Source: Nocardia puris
GTDB lineage: Bacteria; Actinomycetota; Actinomycetes; Mycobacteriales; Mycobacteriaceae
Direction: 5' to 3'
Length of the DNA stretch: 64,000 nucleotides
Assembly (NCBI RefSeq): GCF_003315035.1
Contig: NZ_QNRE01000016.1
Span: 1-64,000, forward strand
This document shows, in pieces, positions 36,105 to 44,587 of the stretch. The notes under the pieces are model-generated. The model did not search any database, was not told the origin of the DNA, and was given only the letters and a program-made list of their open reading frames with translations. A program made the position numbers and the translations under genes. The stretch's first letter is position 1. Every line of letters begins with the position of its first letter.

Positions 36105-37468
36105 CGGCGATTCACCTCCACCTGGGTTGCCGGTTGTGCGGGGGCAGCCGATGTCCGCCCGCACTGGCTACTCCGCGTTTGCGAGCCACATTTGGACCTG
36201 GGAGTGTCCGGAAAATCGCCAGATCGGCCAGCGCGGGTAGTCGGCTGCGAGGTGGTGAAGGCGGTCTCCGCCGCGGGAGTACCTGTTGAACCCGACCGCC
36301 GCGGTGCGTGCTCGCCAGTGATCTCGCCGTGCCGTGTGGTGTTGTGCAGGCCGACAGCGAGGATCGCCGAGCCGAGCGGGCTGAGGGCGTACTGCCACGG
36401 CGGCACACCACGACGCCCCACACCGGGGCGGGTACGACGGCAACGGGTGAGCACCCCGCGACGGGTCAGCGCCGTCAGCCTTTTCCGTGCGGTGTCGACG
36501 CTGGGGAACAACAGGTCGGCGACCTGGTCGGCACTCAGACCCTGCTCAGCATCGAGCAGCCGCAGCACTTCCAGGTCCCGCTCGGTGAGTCGCTGTCGCT
36601 GCGCGGCCACTTCTGAGCCCTGGTCGTCGGCCGAACAGGACAGGAGTTGCAGGGCGCGGTGCTCGACGGTGCTGGTGCGTGCCGGATCGGTGGCTGCCGT
36701 GCGCGCGACCAGCCAGTCGAGGAGATCGTGTTCGCCTCGCTGGCGGGTCTTGCGCAACGCCCAGTGCGACAACCCCGTCGAATCGCTTGCCAGAGAGGTC
36801 ACCGACCGCCCCTCCAGCCGGGTGGCGGCGATCAACTCGGCGACCTCGGCGGTAATCACGTTCTCCGCGACCGCCTCGGCGAGAATCTGTTCGGGATGCC
36901 CCGCCGGGGCCCACATCACCTGCACCGGTTCGTCCGCTCTGGTGTCGATGTCGGCTCCAGTGCCGACATCCGCACCGGGCACGGGGGCAGCGGCCTCCCG
37001 CCGCACCCAAGCCCGGCCACCACGGAACAGCGCCCACCGCAGTCGGAACCACAGAAACGGGCGCTCGACATCTATGCGCGGCAATTCGGCGAAGAACTCG
37101 GCCAACAGATCGGCCTCGATGTCAGCGCGGTCCTCGCGCCGGCGAGGTCCGAACACGCTGGCCATCCCCGCCAACATCGGTGCCGCCATCCCGGCACACG
37201 CCAAGGCTGCATCCGAACCGTGGGTTCGAGACCGGCCGATCAGCCACACCCAGACCGCATCCACGGTCTCGATCGGCAGCGCCGGGTCCGACAGCACCTG
37301 CCGCAACTGGCCCCAGGTATCGACCTGCCTGCCGAGTCCCGATACCTGATTCCTCACGACAGGTAGCGGGTGATCGGCTATCCGGTCGAGCGCCGACCGC
37401 ACGACCGCCAGCGGCGAAGCTTCCGCATGATCCGGCCTCTCCGCAGAAATACTGTAATTCGCATTCAT
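36095..37468 (-). CDS. Regulatory protein: sigma-like N-terminus, replication-relaxation-type winged helix
   Basis: A 457-residue protein. Residues 80-240 resemble actinobacterial sigma-factor-like proteins (DIEADLLAEFFAELPRID ... LIAATRLEGRSVTSLASDS). Residues 285-370 form a winged helix of the replication-relaxation type (LTERDLEVLRLLDAEQGLSA, then RKRLTALTRRGVLTRCRR). The tail is low-complexity. ATG 37468 is chosen because AAGGGG is seven bases upstream; ATG 37474 would be too close. It is first in the T4SS operon, overlaps the pilin start by ten bases, and may control the operon. Confidence 0.6.
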   Translation of the reverse strand: MNANYSISAERPDHAEASPLAVVRSALDRIADHPLPVVRNQVSGLGRQVDTWGQLRQVLSDPALPIETVDAVWVWLIGRSRTHGSDAALACAGMAAPMLAGMASVFGPRRREDRADIEADLLAEFFAELPRIDVERPFLWFRLRWALFRGGRAWVRREAAAPVPGADVGTGADIDTRADEPVQVMWAPAGHPEQILAEAVAENVITAEVAELIAATRLEGRSVTSLASDSTGLSHWALRKTRQRGEHDLLDWLVARTAATDPARTSTVEHRALQLLSCSADDQGSEVAAQRQRLTERDLEVLRLLDAEQGLSADQVADLLFPSVDTARKRLTALTRRGVLTRCRRTRPGVGRRGVPPWQYALSPLGSAILAVGLHNTTRHGEITGEHAPRRSGSTGTPAAETAFTTSQPTTRAGRSGDFPDTPRSKCGSQTRSSQCGRTSAAPAQPATQVEVNRRCA

Positions 37469-37539
37469 TGCCATTCCCCTTGCTCGAAGCGTTGATAAAT
37501 CCGACTCGGCAAGGACACAGAACGGCCGCCACCAAAAAG

Positions 37540-37579
37540 CCTCCGAATAACCTCCAAACGACCTCGAGATGACCTCCGG
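37540..37579 (-). promoter_or_regulatory. 11-bp phased GGAGGT repeats upstream of the T4SS operon
   Basis: Read on the minus strand: GGAGGTCATCT, CGAGGTCGTTT, GGAGGTTATTC, GGAGGC, an exact 11-bp period over three and a half units. They lie about 70-110 bases upstream of the first T4SS gene. The helical phasing suggests a cooperative DNA-binding site. The rest of 37469-37851 holds no gene that I can support. Confidence 0.5.
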
Positions 37580-37851
37580 CCGATCACCGATCAGCCGGAT
37601 TCGACCACACGGAACCGGTACGGGAGCTTGAGCGCGGTGCCGGGAAACTGCTATCTACCAGGGGTTGTGTACGTTTGGTGGCGTTCCGGTGGCGCTGTAC
37701 ACCGCGCGAGAAGCTTTCGGGTGGACCGTCGAAAAATTGGCGTCAGATGTGGCGCTCTACAACTGTGGATATCGAAGATCGATCAGTCGATTTGCATAGT
37801 TTTCGGGACGGTTCGATGTCCAAAAACGGCGAATTCGTGAGGAGTTGACCA

Positions 37852-38562
37852 GTGCACACATCCCATGCACTGGAATCGACAAGGACCGCGCCGATGACCG
37901 AACACACCCCAGTCCGCCGCCGTCGCCACACCGGCTCGTCCGGCTCGCGCCGCGCTCCGGCGGCCGAGGTTCCCTCAACCATCTGGGCCTCCGGAACCGA
38001 CCCGATCGACCCCACCGACCAATGGCCGACGCCGATCGTCTCCCGCGCCGTCACCGAGTTCTCCCGCCCCGGAGACCAAGTGCTGCTGGCGCCCCCGGCC
38101 TCAACCGCCCCCGACACACCCTTCCCGACGCCGGACACTGCCGACGTGCTCGCCGTGATCGACAGCCTCGGCCGCGACAGCCTGATCGAACGCCCCGATG
38201 CTCACCAACATCGGCCACCGCACGAAGGAGCTGTTGCCCTCGTCCTGGCCAGCCTGCTCGCTCCCGAGGCCACATCACCTTCGGCAGTCGACGAGATCGT
38301 CGCGCTCGCCGCAACCCGGTTGAACCCCGGCGGCGTGCTTGTCGTGTTCACCCGCTGCACGCACACCCGCGACGGTGTCCTGCTCGATCCGACCGGCTGG
38401 ACAGTAGCCGCCGGTCAGGCCGCCGACCTGCTGTTCCTTCAGCACATCGTCGCCGTCCCGATCGCGGGCGACACCGTCGCGGCACCCGGACTCGACAACA
38501 CCGGGCACGCCCGCACGCACAGCATCGTGCATACCGATATCACCGTTCTTTTGCGCCCCTGA
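37852..38562 (+). CDS. Methyltransferase-like protein without catalytic motif
   Basis: A 236-residue protein starting with GTG 37852, seven bases after GAGGAG; ATG 37894 is an alternative. Segments such as ALVLASLLAP and the LNPGGVLVVFTRC strand resemble the second half of a Rossmann methyltransferase, but no DPPY-type motif or glycine-rich motif I is seen. It lies about 100 bases before an active-looking DNA methyltransferase and may be its partner or target-recognition subunit. This is inference. Confidence 0.55.
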   Translation: MHTSHALESTRTAPMTEHTPVRRRRHTGSSGSRRAPAAEVPSTIWASGTDPIDPTDQWPTPIVSRAVTEFSRPGDQVLLAPPASTAPDTPFPTPDTADVLAVIDSLGRDSLIERPDAHQHRPPHEGAVALVLASLLAPEATSPSAVDEIVALAATRLNPGGVLVVFTRCTHTRDGVLLDPTGWTVAAGQAADLLFLQHIVAVPIAGDTVAAPGLDNTGHARTHSIVHTDITVLLRP

Positions 38563-38666
38563 TCGCCGCAGTGGCCCTGCCGTACTGGGCCCCGCCGTAC
38601 GACGCTGGGCACACGATGGCGGCATGTAGCTCCTGACCACCGAATCTCGAATCGAGGCACCTTTCG

Positions 38667-39620
38667 ATGACCGCAACCCACAAAACGGAGAACAACATCG
38701 CCGCGGTATCGGTATGGCCGACCGCGCAGGCCGCGCCCGCTACTCAACGCACCGGCCGCTACCACCCCGACAGCGTCAAACACCCCGCGAAAATGCTGCC
38801 CGCCATCGCCGCCCACGCCATCGAGGCATACACCCACCCCGGGGACCTGGTCCTGGACCCGATGTGCGGCATCGGCACCACCCTCGTCGAGGCCCTGCAC
38901 CGAGGCCGCCGCGCCATCGGCGTCGAATACGAAACCCGATGGGCCGACCTCGCCCGCACCAACATCGACCTCGCCTACGGTGCCGGCATCGACCTCGACG
39001 CTGCCGTCTACCAAGGCGACGCCCGAAAACTTCCAACTCTGCTTCCTGCCGACCTGCGCGGCCAGGTCGACCTCGTCATCACCTCACCCCCATACGGCGA
39101 CTCCACCCACGGTCACGTCCGAGTCAAGCCCGGCGAAGGCGTCCGCAAGTACGACCACCGCTACGGAGCCGTCCTCGACCGCGGCAACCTCGCCAACGTC
39201 GGCATCGGCCGGCTCCTGACCGGATTCACCAGAATCCTCACCGGCGTCGCCGACTACCTCAAACCCGGCGGACACGTCGTCATCACCGCTCGCCCCTGGC
39301 GACAGCACGCCGAACTCATCGACCTACCCACCCACATCACCACCTGCGGCACCCTTGCCGGACTCACCCCCGTCGAACGCTGCGTCGCACTCCTCGGCCG
39401 CCTCGCCGACGACGACATCATCGCCCGAAGCAGCTTCTTCCAGCGCGACTTCATCGTCAAGAACCGCCGCGGAGGGCTTCCCGTTCACCTGATCGCACAC
39501 GAGGACGTCATTGTGCTCGAGCGCAGGGACGTGCCAGATTCGTTGCAGCTCAAGCAAACTCATCCAAACCGGAGTTTGGTGTCGACGGCTGCCTGGGTCG
39601 ACCGCAAATGGGCGGCATGA
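38667..39620 (+). CDS. Site-specific DNA methyltransferase (amino-group type)
   Basis: A 317-residue protein. Motif I is LDPMCGIGTTLVEALHRG, with GVEYETRWADLAR after it; motif IV is ITSPPYGD near residue 135. The TSPPY form is usual in N4-cytosine enzymes, though some N6-adenine enzymes share it. No separate target-recognition domain is obvious within its length. It probably protects or marks the mobile element DNA. The next gene, about 130 bases on, has nuclease-like features. Confidence 0.8.
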   Translation: MTATHKTENNIAAVSVWPTAQAAPATQRTGRYHPDSVKHPAKMLPAIAAHAIEAYTHPGDLVLDPMCGIGTTLVEALHRGRRAIGVEYETRWADLARTNIDLAYGAGIDLDAAVYQGDARKLPTLLPADLRGQVDLVITSPPYGDSTHGHVRVKPGEGVRKYDHRYGAVLDRGNLANVGIGRLLTGFTRILTGVADYLKPGGHVVITARPWRQHAELIDLPTHITTCGTLAGLTPVERCVALLGRLADDDIIARSSFFQRDFIVKNRRGGLPVHLIAHEDVIVLERRDVPDSLQLKQTHPNRSLVSTAAWVDRKWAA

Positions 39621-39749
39621 ACTACGAGAATAGCCACGCGGGAGAACCGGGTTCGCCGGAACCCGGTTCTCCCTGCCTCCGGAAGCAGGTCTCGCGAGGC
39701 CGTGGCCGTGCCGGAATGGACATCGCCGCCGCGTTCTAGGATCAAGCCA

Positions 39750-40226
39750 GTGGGGAACGTTGTAGAAACCGCTGAGCTGGCCTCGTCATTGACAAGATGG
39801 CTCTCCGAAGTCCGGGTCACCGGCCTGTCCGCGCGGGAAGCGACAGCGTTGATCACCCAACACACGGTCCGGTGGGGGCACGCCAACGGTTGGACGGTCG
39901 ACCTCGAGCGAGAGGCATTGATCGCCAGGCGTACCGGACGGCGGATGTACCACGGCCATTTGGACGTTTTCTGCTGGCGCGACGACCATTTGCCGTGCAT
40001 CGCCATCGAGATCGACCGCTCGAACAAGCGATGGTCGGTGGAGAAGCTGCTCGCCGAGGCCGACACCGGCAACATCGCACTCTGGGGGCGCTGGTACGGC
40101 ACGACACGAATCGCCGTGCCGGACACCGTCGGCCTCGTCGACATCAGCGCTACGGCAGGGTTCGAACGCCCCAGAAAGGAAGCCCGCCGGAGGGAACGGC
40201 GAGCGCCCGGCGCACCCGGCGCATGA
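39750..40226 (+). CDS. Nuclease-like protein of unknown function
   Basis: About 158 residues from GTG 39750 (weak AGGA upstream). The core HLDVFCWRDD, then CIAIEIDRSNKRWSVEKL, resembles the D...E-x-x core of restriction-endonuclease-like folds, in a family seen in many actinobacteria whose IEIDR-NK motif I recognise but whose role I do not know. A canonical E-x-K is not present. Its place after a DNA methyltransferase makes a restriction role worth considering. The C terminus is a basic tail. Confidence 0.5.
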   Translation: MGNVVETAELASSLTRWLSEVRVTGLSAREATALITQHTVRWGHANGWTVDLEREALIARRTGRRMYHGHLDVFCWRDDHLPCIAIEIDRSNKRWSVEKLLAEADTGNIALWGRWYGTTRIAVPDTVGLVDISATAGFERPRKEARRRERRAPGAPGA

Positions 40227-40360
40227 CCACCCTGCCGCGTCAACCGGCCATCTGTCCAGGCTGGTGTACCGGCAGGCCCGGGTTGGTGAACCGGAGGCGG
40301 GGAGCACCGAAAGGGCAGGGCATTCCGAGGTGTCGCAGGGCGTGATTATGCTCGCGCGAC

Positions 40361-40935
40361 ATGGAGCCCGCCACCGCAGCCATCGCTGATCTTGTTGCCG
40401 CGATCACGCCTATCGACGAGGTTGAACAGCAACACATCGAGCAGACACTGGCCTGGCTCGCCCAAACCAATGACATCTTCCGCCGAGTTCCACCAGCGAC
40501 TCCACCGCAGCACTTGGTCGCGTACGTGGTCTTGGTCGACCCCACCGAGCGCGGCATCTACCTCGGTAGACACCGCAAATCCGGTCTCGAACTCCCGATG
40601 GGCGGGCACCTGGCTCCCGGCGAAGACCCATGCACTACGGCGCGGCGGGAAGCACGCGAGGAACTCGGGTTCGACCCGAGATTCGATGTCGTTGGGGATA
40701 AGCCCCTGTTCCTGACAGTGACTCCCACCGTCGGCCCCACCGCTGGCCATGTTGATATCTCTCTGTGGCATGTCGCTCGGGGTGACCGGGCCCAGCACTA
40801 CGACCTCGATCCCGCCGAGTTCGACGGGGGCCGCTGGTGGGACCTCGACCCCACGGCCTGCCGAGCACCGATCCCCACCTCCCACGCTTCATCCGCAAGC
40901 TCGACACCGTCCTCCAACCCGCTGCCGCTCGATGA
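40361..40935 (+). pseudogene. Nudix hydrolase, frameshifted near its 3' end
   Basis: The frame from 40361 encodes a Nudix hydrolase with the complete box GGHLAPGEDPCTTARREAREELGF-like pattern (G-x5-E-x7-REUxEExGU) near residues 85-107. After about position 40856 the annotated frame yields low-complexity sequence to 40960, whereas the +1-shifted frame gives DPHLPRFIRKLDTVL, the usual C-terminal helix, and stops at 40933-40935 inside the ATGA start of the next gene. A single-base change in the GGCCTG run explains this. It may be a true mutation or a sequencing error; the catalytic part is intact either way. Confidence 0.75.
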
Positions 40936-41441
40936 CTACGCTGGTCGTCATCCGCGGTAATTCCGCGTCGGGCAAATCGACCGTCGCCGCCGGCCTCCAA
41001 CGTCGCTTCGAGCACGGCCACTGCGCGGTCATCGGTCAGGATGTAGTGCGACGGCAGATTGTCCGTGAGCGCGACGAGCCCGGCGGGTGGAATATCGAGC
41101 TGATCGAACATATCGCGACACTGTGCCTGGCCCGTGGGATGGTGACGATCGTGGAAGGCATCCTCGACGCCGATCGCTACGGGGCGATGCTGCACCGTCT
41201 CGCCGACACCGCCGGCTGTGCACTCCACTACGGCTTCGACCTCACCTTCGACGAAACTCTCGCTCGCCATGCCGGCCGGCCGCAGGCCGCAACGATTCCT
41301 CCTGACCAGATGGCCGAGTGGTATCACGGTTGGCAACCCCTGTCCTACGTTGAGGAGGTCCGCATCGACTCCAGCTGGAGCCGCGACTCCATTATCGAGC
41401 GGATTCACACCGACATCCTCGCCACCGACCGACTCCGCTGA
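40932..41441 (+). CDS. P-loop kinase
   Basis: A 169-residue P-loop protein. Walker A is IRGNSASGKSTVAAGL, followed by VIGQDVVRR and MVTIVEGILDADR, resembling zeta-toxin/APS-kinase-like small-molecule kinases that are common in actinobacteria. ATG 40932 overlaps the restored stop of the upstream Nudix gene (ATGA). A Nudix-kinase pair suggests nucleotide or sugar salvage, but the substrate is unknown. Confidence 0.75.
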   Translation: MTTLVVIRGNSASGKSTVAAGLQRRFEHGHCAVIGQDVVRRQIVRERDEPGGWNIELIEHIATLCLARGMVTIVEGILDADRYGAMLHRLADTAGCALHYGFDLTFDETLARHAGRPQAATIPPDQMAEWYHGWQPLSYVEEVRIDSSWSRDSIIERIHTDILATDRLR

Positions 41442-41510
41442 CGGTCAAATGAGGCGCGGCAGGCAATATTGGATTGCCTGCTGGCGCAGTGAGTCCTGAT
41501 CGTTCTGTAC

Positions 41511-41720
41511 ATGATCGTGCGCCGCCTGACCGCCGACGGCTGGCAGACAGCCCGAACAGTGCGCCTCGACGCACTCGCTGGTAGCCCCGCAGGCACCTTC
41601 TCCACCACCTACGAGCAGGCACTGGCTTGGAGCGTCGACCAGTGGAAGCGCTGGACCCGGACTCGGGCGATGTTCGTCGCTGAGGAGCACGACACAGTGC
41701 TCGGATCCGCCGCCGTGCGC
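41511..41720 (+). pseudogene. N-terminal remnant of a GNAT acetyltransferase
   Basis: About 70 residues (MIVRRLTADGWQTARTVRLD ...) correspond to the first strands and helices of a GNAT protein, ending at LGSAAV where the acetyl-CoA core should continue. After that the frame runs into unrelated basic sequence and stops at 41783. A deletion appears to have joined it to the next acetyltransferase gene. Confidence 0.55.
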
Positions 41721-41721
41721 G

Positions 41722-42156
41722 TTGCAGGAAACGGACGAAAAAGTTGTCCGCGCCGCGCATCTCGAATTGGCCGAGGGCGATAGCTTTCCGTTTGCATTGG
41801 GTCTTGAACCCGATATGAGCTGGGCGGACTATCTCCGCGCCCGGGAGGAACAGCGGCAGGGTGCCAATCTGCCGGATGGCATCGTGGCCTCCACATATCT
41901 GCTCGCAACTGTTGACGGCCAAGTAGTCGGTCGAACCTCGATCAGACACACCCTCAACGAGGGCCTACGTCGACGAGGCGGGCACATCGGGTATGCCGTG
42001 CTGCCCCAGTACAGGCGGCGTGGGTACGGTGGCGCCATTCTCCGCCGCAGTATCGTCGTTGCCCGGTCGATCGGTATCGACCGGATACTGCTCACCTGCG
42101 ACGATTCGAATCTCGGATCGCGACGGATCTTCTCTGAACTGTCTGGGCTTCATTGA
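41722..42156 (+). pseudogene. GNAT acetyltransferase, C-terminally truncated
   Basis: A 144-residue frame with a good GNAT core: VVGRTSIRHTLNEGLRRRGG, then GHIGYAVLPQYRRRGYGGAI, and LLTCDDSNLGSRRIF. Homologues continue for another 25-30 residues (a GGxx strand and YW end), which are absent here. The N-terminal start is inherited from the junction with the preceding remnant. Probably non-functional. Confidence 0.5.
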
Positions 42157-42182
42157 CTGCCAGAGTTCGTCGCACTGCCGAA

Positions 42183-42220
42183 TTGAGTCGCTCGCGGCTG
42201 CGCGACCTACAATGCAGACT
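42183..42220 (+). promoter_or_regulatory. Promoter for a leaderless DUF4238 mRNA
   Basis: TTGAGT at 42183-42188 and TACAAT at 42208-42213 form a -35/-10 pair with a 19-base spacer; transcription would begin close to the GTG at 42221. No ribosome-binding site precedes that GTG, which fits leaderless expression. Confidence 0.45.
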
Positions 42221-43327
42221 GTGACTACCGTCAATCGTTGGCTAACCGACGTCGAGATCGAAAAATCCAAGGAAGAGACTCGTAAAAACGCCCAAACCAC
42301 ATTCCGACACCACTACGTGCCAAGAATGTATCTCAAGCGGTGGACTACCGACGGTAGCGGGGAAATTCAGGTCACAAACGTTGACACCAAAGAATCAAAT
42401 TGCGTACCCATAGAATCGACAGCCGTCGAGGATAACTTCTATCAAATATCGGCACCCGACATCGATGCCGACGCAAATCCAGACATGTGGTTCGAGACCC
42501 ACATGGGACGCATAGAGGGCCGGGCCGCGAACTGGCTTCGCGCGCTCGACGGTCAGCCCGATGGGAGGATCAAGGATAAAAACCTAATCTCCAACCTAGC
42601 CGTATACATCAGCCTACAAAGCCAGCGCACCCAGCGTGGGCGACAGACCGACGTGGGCATCGACGCAGCAGTGAACCGTTACGGAGCCAGCCATATTCTG
42701 AACATTACCGGCCTGCTTCCGATCTTATGTCGCGAGTACGGCATTGAGTACTCAGAAGCGAGACACCAGGCTATCGTGAATCAGATACTCGCCAAGCGGG
42801 CCGTCAGCAGCGAAACCAAGCCCAAGGCAATCGATGCAGCCATCGGCGCCTGGAAGAACGTTCTCGCCCCGCTGATTGAAAACGATCGAGACTACTGGCT
42901 GGCAAGCTCCACAGGCGATCTATTGACCTGCGATGAACCCGTACTCGGAATTCCAACGAAGCGAAACACTCGCCAGTTTCCGGTCTCGATAAGAAATTCT
43001 GAAGTAATTGTATTTCCGATCAGTCCTAATCGACTCCTAATTCTGAGCCGGAAGAATGTGAAGATCAAGCCCCCGTTCGAACTATCTTCGACTGAGGCAA
43101 AGTTTCTAAATCGCGAATTCTGCTACAACTGCAATCGGCTGGTTTTCGAAAAAAGCGGAACCTCGATCGCATCGCAGATTCAGATCCCCAACTACCCAGA
43201 GAAGCAGGACTGGTCAAGTAGCATCACCTCCGCTCCGGAGTTCGCTCGCGCCGTTCTCCTGCCGACCCGATGGACCGACGCGCCCCATTCGCCGCAGTGG
43301 CCCTTATCTCGATGGACCACTGACTAG
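42221..43327 (+). CDS. DUF4238 protein
   Basis: About 368 residues. The N terminus has the DUF4238 hallmark RHHYVPRMYLKRW, and the middle has DLLTCDEPVLG and VIVFPISPNRLLIL, as in that family. The gene is clearly less GC-rich than its neighbours (many Ile, Asn, Lys and A/T third positions), pointing to recent transfer. The start is taken as GTG 42221 with an in-frame ATG at 42212 inside the -10 element. DUF4238 genes recur in defence-like and mobile regions, but no activity is established. The stop codon is part of the CTAG target site of the adjacent IS. Confidence 0.7.
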   Translation: MTTVNRWLTDVEIEKSKEETRKNAQTTFRHHYVPRMYLKRWTTDGSGEIQVTNVDTKESNCVPIESTAVEDNFYQISAPDIDADANPDMWFETHMGRIEGRAANWLRALDGQPDGRIKDKNLISNLAVYISLQSQRTQRGRQTDVGIDAAVNRYGASHILNITGLLPILCREYGIEYSEARHQAIVNQILAKRAVSSETKPKAIDAAIGAWKNVLAPLIENDRDYWLASSTGDLLTCDEPVLGIPTKRNTRQFPVSIRNSEVIVFPISPNRLLILSRKNVKIKPPFELSSTEAKFLNREFCYNCNRLVFEKSGTSIASQIQIPNYPEKQDWSSSITSAPEFARAVLLPTRWTDAPHSPQWPLSRWTTD

Positions 43328-44372
43328 GCCGCGTTTCATAAGCCCGATGGTGTGGGGACGGAACCCGTTGTCCGGGTTGAGAAGTTGGTGATATGGCGAG
43401 GTCTCCGGTAGTTGGTTGAACGACCAAGCACAACCGGAAACCAACCGGAGACCTCGTGAACAGCGTAACGGCAACGTGCCGTGCGGATCTGACCGATGCT
43501 CAGTGGGCGAAACTGGAACCGCTACTACCTGCTGGTATGAAGCCGGGCCGGCCACCGCGGTGGTCGAAACGACAGTTGATCGACGGGATCCGGTGGCGGA
43601 TCCGGACCGGCAGTCCGTGGCGTGATATTCCGAGCGTGTATGGGCCGTGGCAGACGGTGTATGGGTTGTTCCGCCGCTGGCAGCGTGACGGCACGTGGGA
43701 ATCGGTGCTGACCGCACTGCAAGCCCACGCCGATGCGGGCGGTGAGATCGAGTGGACGGTGAGCGTGGACTCCACGATCGCCCGCGCGCACCAGCATGCG
43801 GCGGGTGCGCGCCGCGACTTCGCCGGCCAGGTCGAGGCGGCGGGTGGTTTCGACGACGAACCCGCTGACCACGGGCTGGGACGGTCGCGGGGCGGGTTCA
43901 CCACGAAGCTGCACCTGGCCGCCGACCAGGGGCAGCGGCCGCTGGCGCTGGTGGTCACGCCTGGTCAGTGGGCTGATTGCCCACAGTTCACGACGGTGCT
44001 CGGCGATATACGGGTGCCGCGGCTCTCGGTCGGTGGTACCCGGTCGCGGCCGGATCGGGTCCTGGCCGACAAAGCCTATTCTTCGGCGGCCAACCGTGCT
44101 TACCTGCGGAAACGCGGGATCAAGGCAACCATCCCGATCAAGGCGGACCAGGCAGCGCATCGTGTGGCCAAGGGCAACGCCGGTGGCCGGCCGCCGGCGT
44201 TCGACCCTGGTCTCTACAAACTCCGGCACGCCGTGGAATGCACGATCAGCCGCCTCAAACAGCACCGCGCTGTCGCCACCCGCTACGACAAACTCGCTGT
44301 CCGTTACCTGGCCACGGTCCGCGTCGCCGCAATCAACCTGTGGTTATCCGGCCAAGGCTTATGAAACGCGGC
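43328..44372 (+). mobile_element. IS5-family insertion sequence, IS427-like
   Basis: A 1045-bp element with near-perfect terminal inverted repeats: GCCGCGTTTCATAAGCC at the left and its complement GGCTTATGAAACGCGGC at the right. It is flanked by CTAG on both sides (43324-43327 and 44373-44376), a target duplication seen in the IS427 group. It carries a single intact transposase gene, so it looks recently inserted. Confidence 0.9.
43456..44364 (+). CDS. IS5-family DDE transposase
   Basis: A 302-residue transposase from GTG 43456. The DUF4096-like N terminus (LTDAQWAKLEPLLP ... GIRWRIRTGSPWRDIP) is followed by the DDE domain: SVDSTIARAHQHAAGA (first Asp), VLADKAYSSAAN (second Asp) and AVECTISRLKQHR (Glu). 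Many IS427-group elements need a frameshift to make this protein; here it is one continuous frame. The stop lies at the inner edge of the right inverted repeat. Confidence 0.92.
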   Translation: MNSVTATCRADLTDAQWAKLEPLLPAGMKPGRPPRWSKRQLIDGIRWRIRTGSPWRDIPSVYGPWQTVYGLFRRWQRDGTWESVLTALQAHADAGGEIEWTVSVDSTIARAHQHAAGARRDFAGQVEAAGGFDDEPADHGLGRSRGGFTTKLHLAADQGQRPLALVVTPGQWADCPQFTTVLGDIRVPRLSVGGTRSRPDRVLADKAYSSAANRAYLRKRGIKATIPIKADQAAHRVAKGNAGGRPPAFDPGLYKLRHAVECTISRLKQHRAVATRYDKLAVRYLATVRVAAINLWLSGQGL

Positions 44373-44439
44373 CTAGGAGCACGATGCGGACACCCTGGCC
44401 ACCGGAGTCGGCGGCGCTACCACCTATCGATCCCCTAAA

Positions 44440-44490
44440 GGGGTAGCCGTAGCATCCGCCGAAAATCAGGCGGATATGGCGTAGCCGCCT
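44440..44490 (+). repeat. Probable left end of a Tn3-family transposon
   Basis: The segment beginning GGGGTAGCCGTAGCATCCGC has the GGGG start typical of Tn3-family terminal inverted repeats and lies about 150 bases before tnpA. I could not find its complement downstream within the window, so the right end is missing or beyond my detection. Confidence 0.5.
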
Positions 44491-44587
44491 GGTAGGCATC
44501 GGGTTTCGGGTTCGGCATGCGCTGTCGGCTGGTTGGTGCTTGGCTGCCGGTGTTGGTGTTGGTCGGCGCTGGTGGAGGCTGGGGTTC

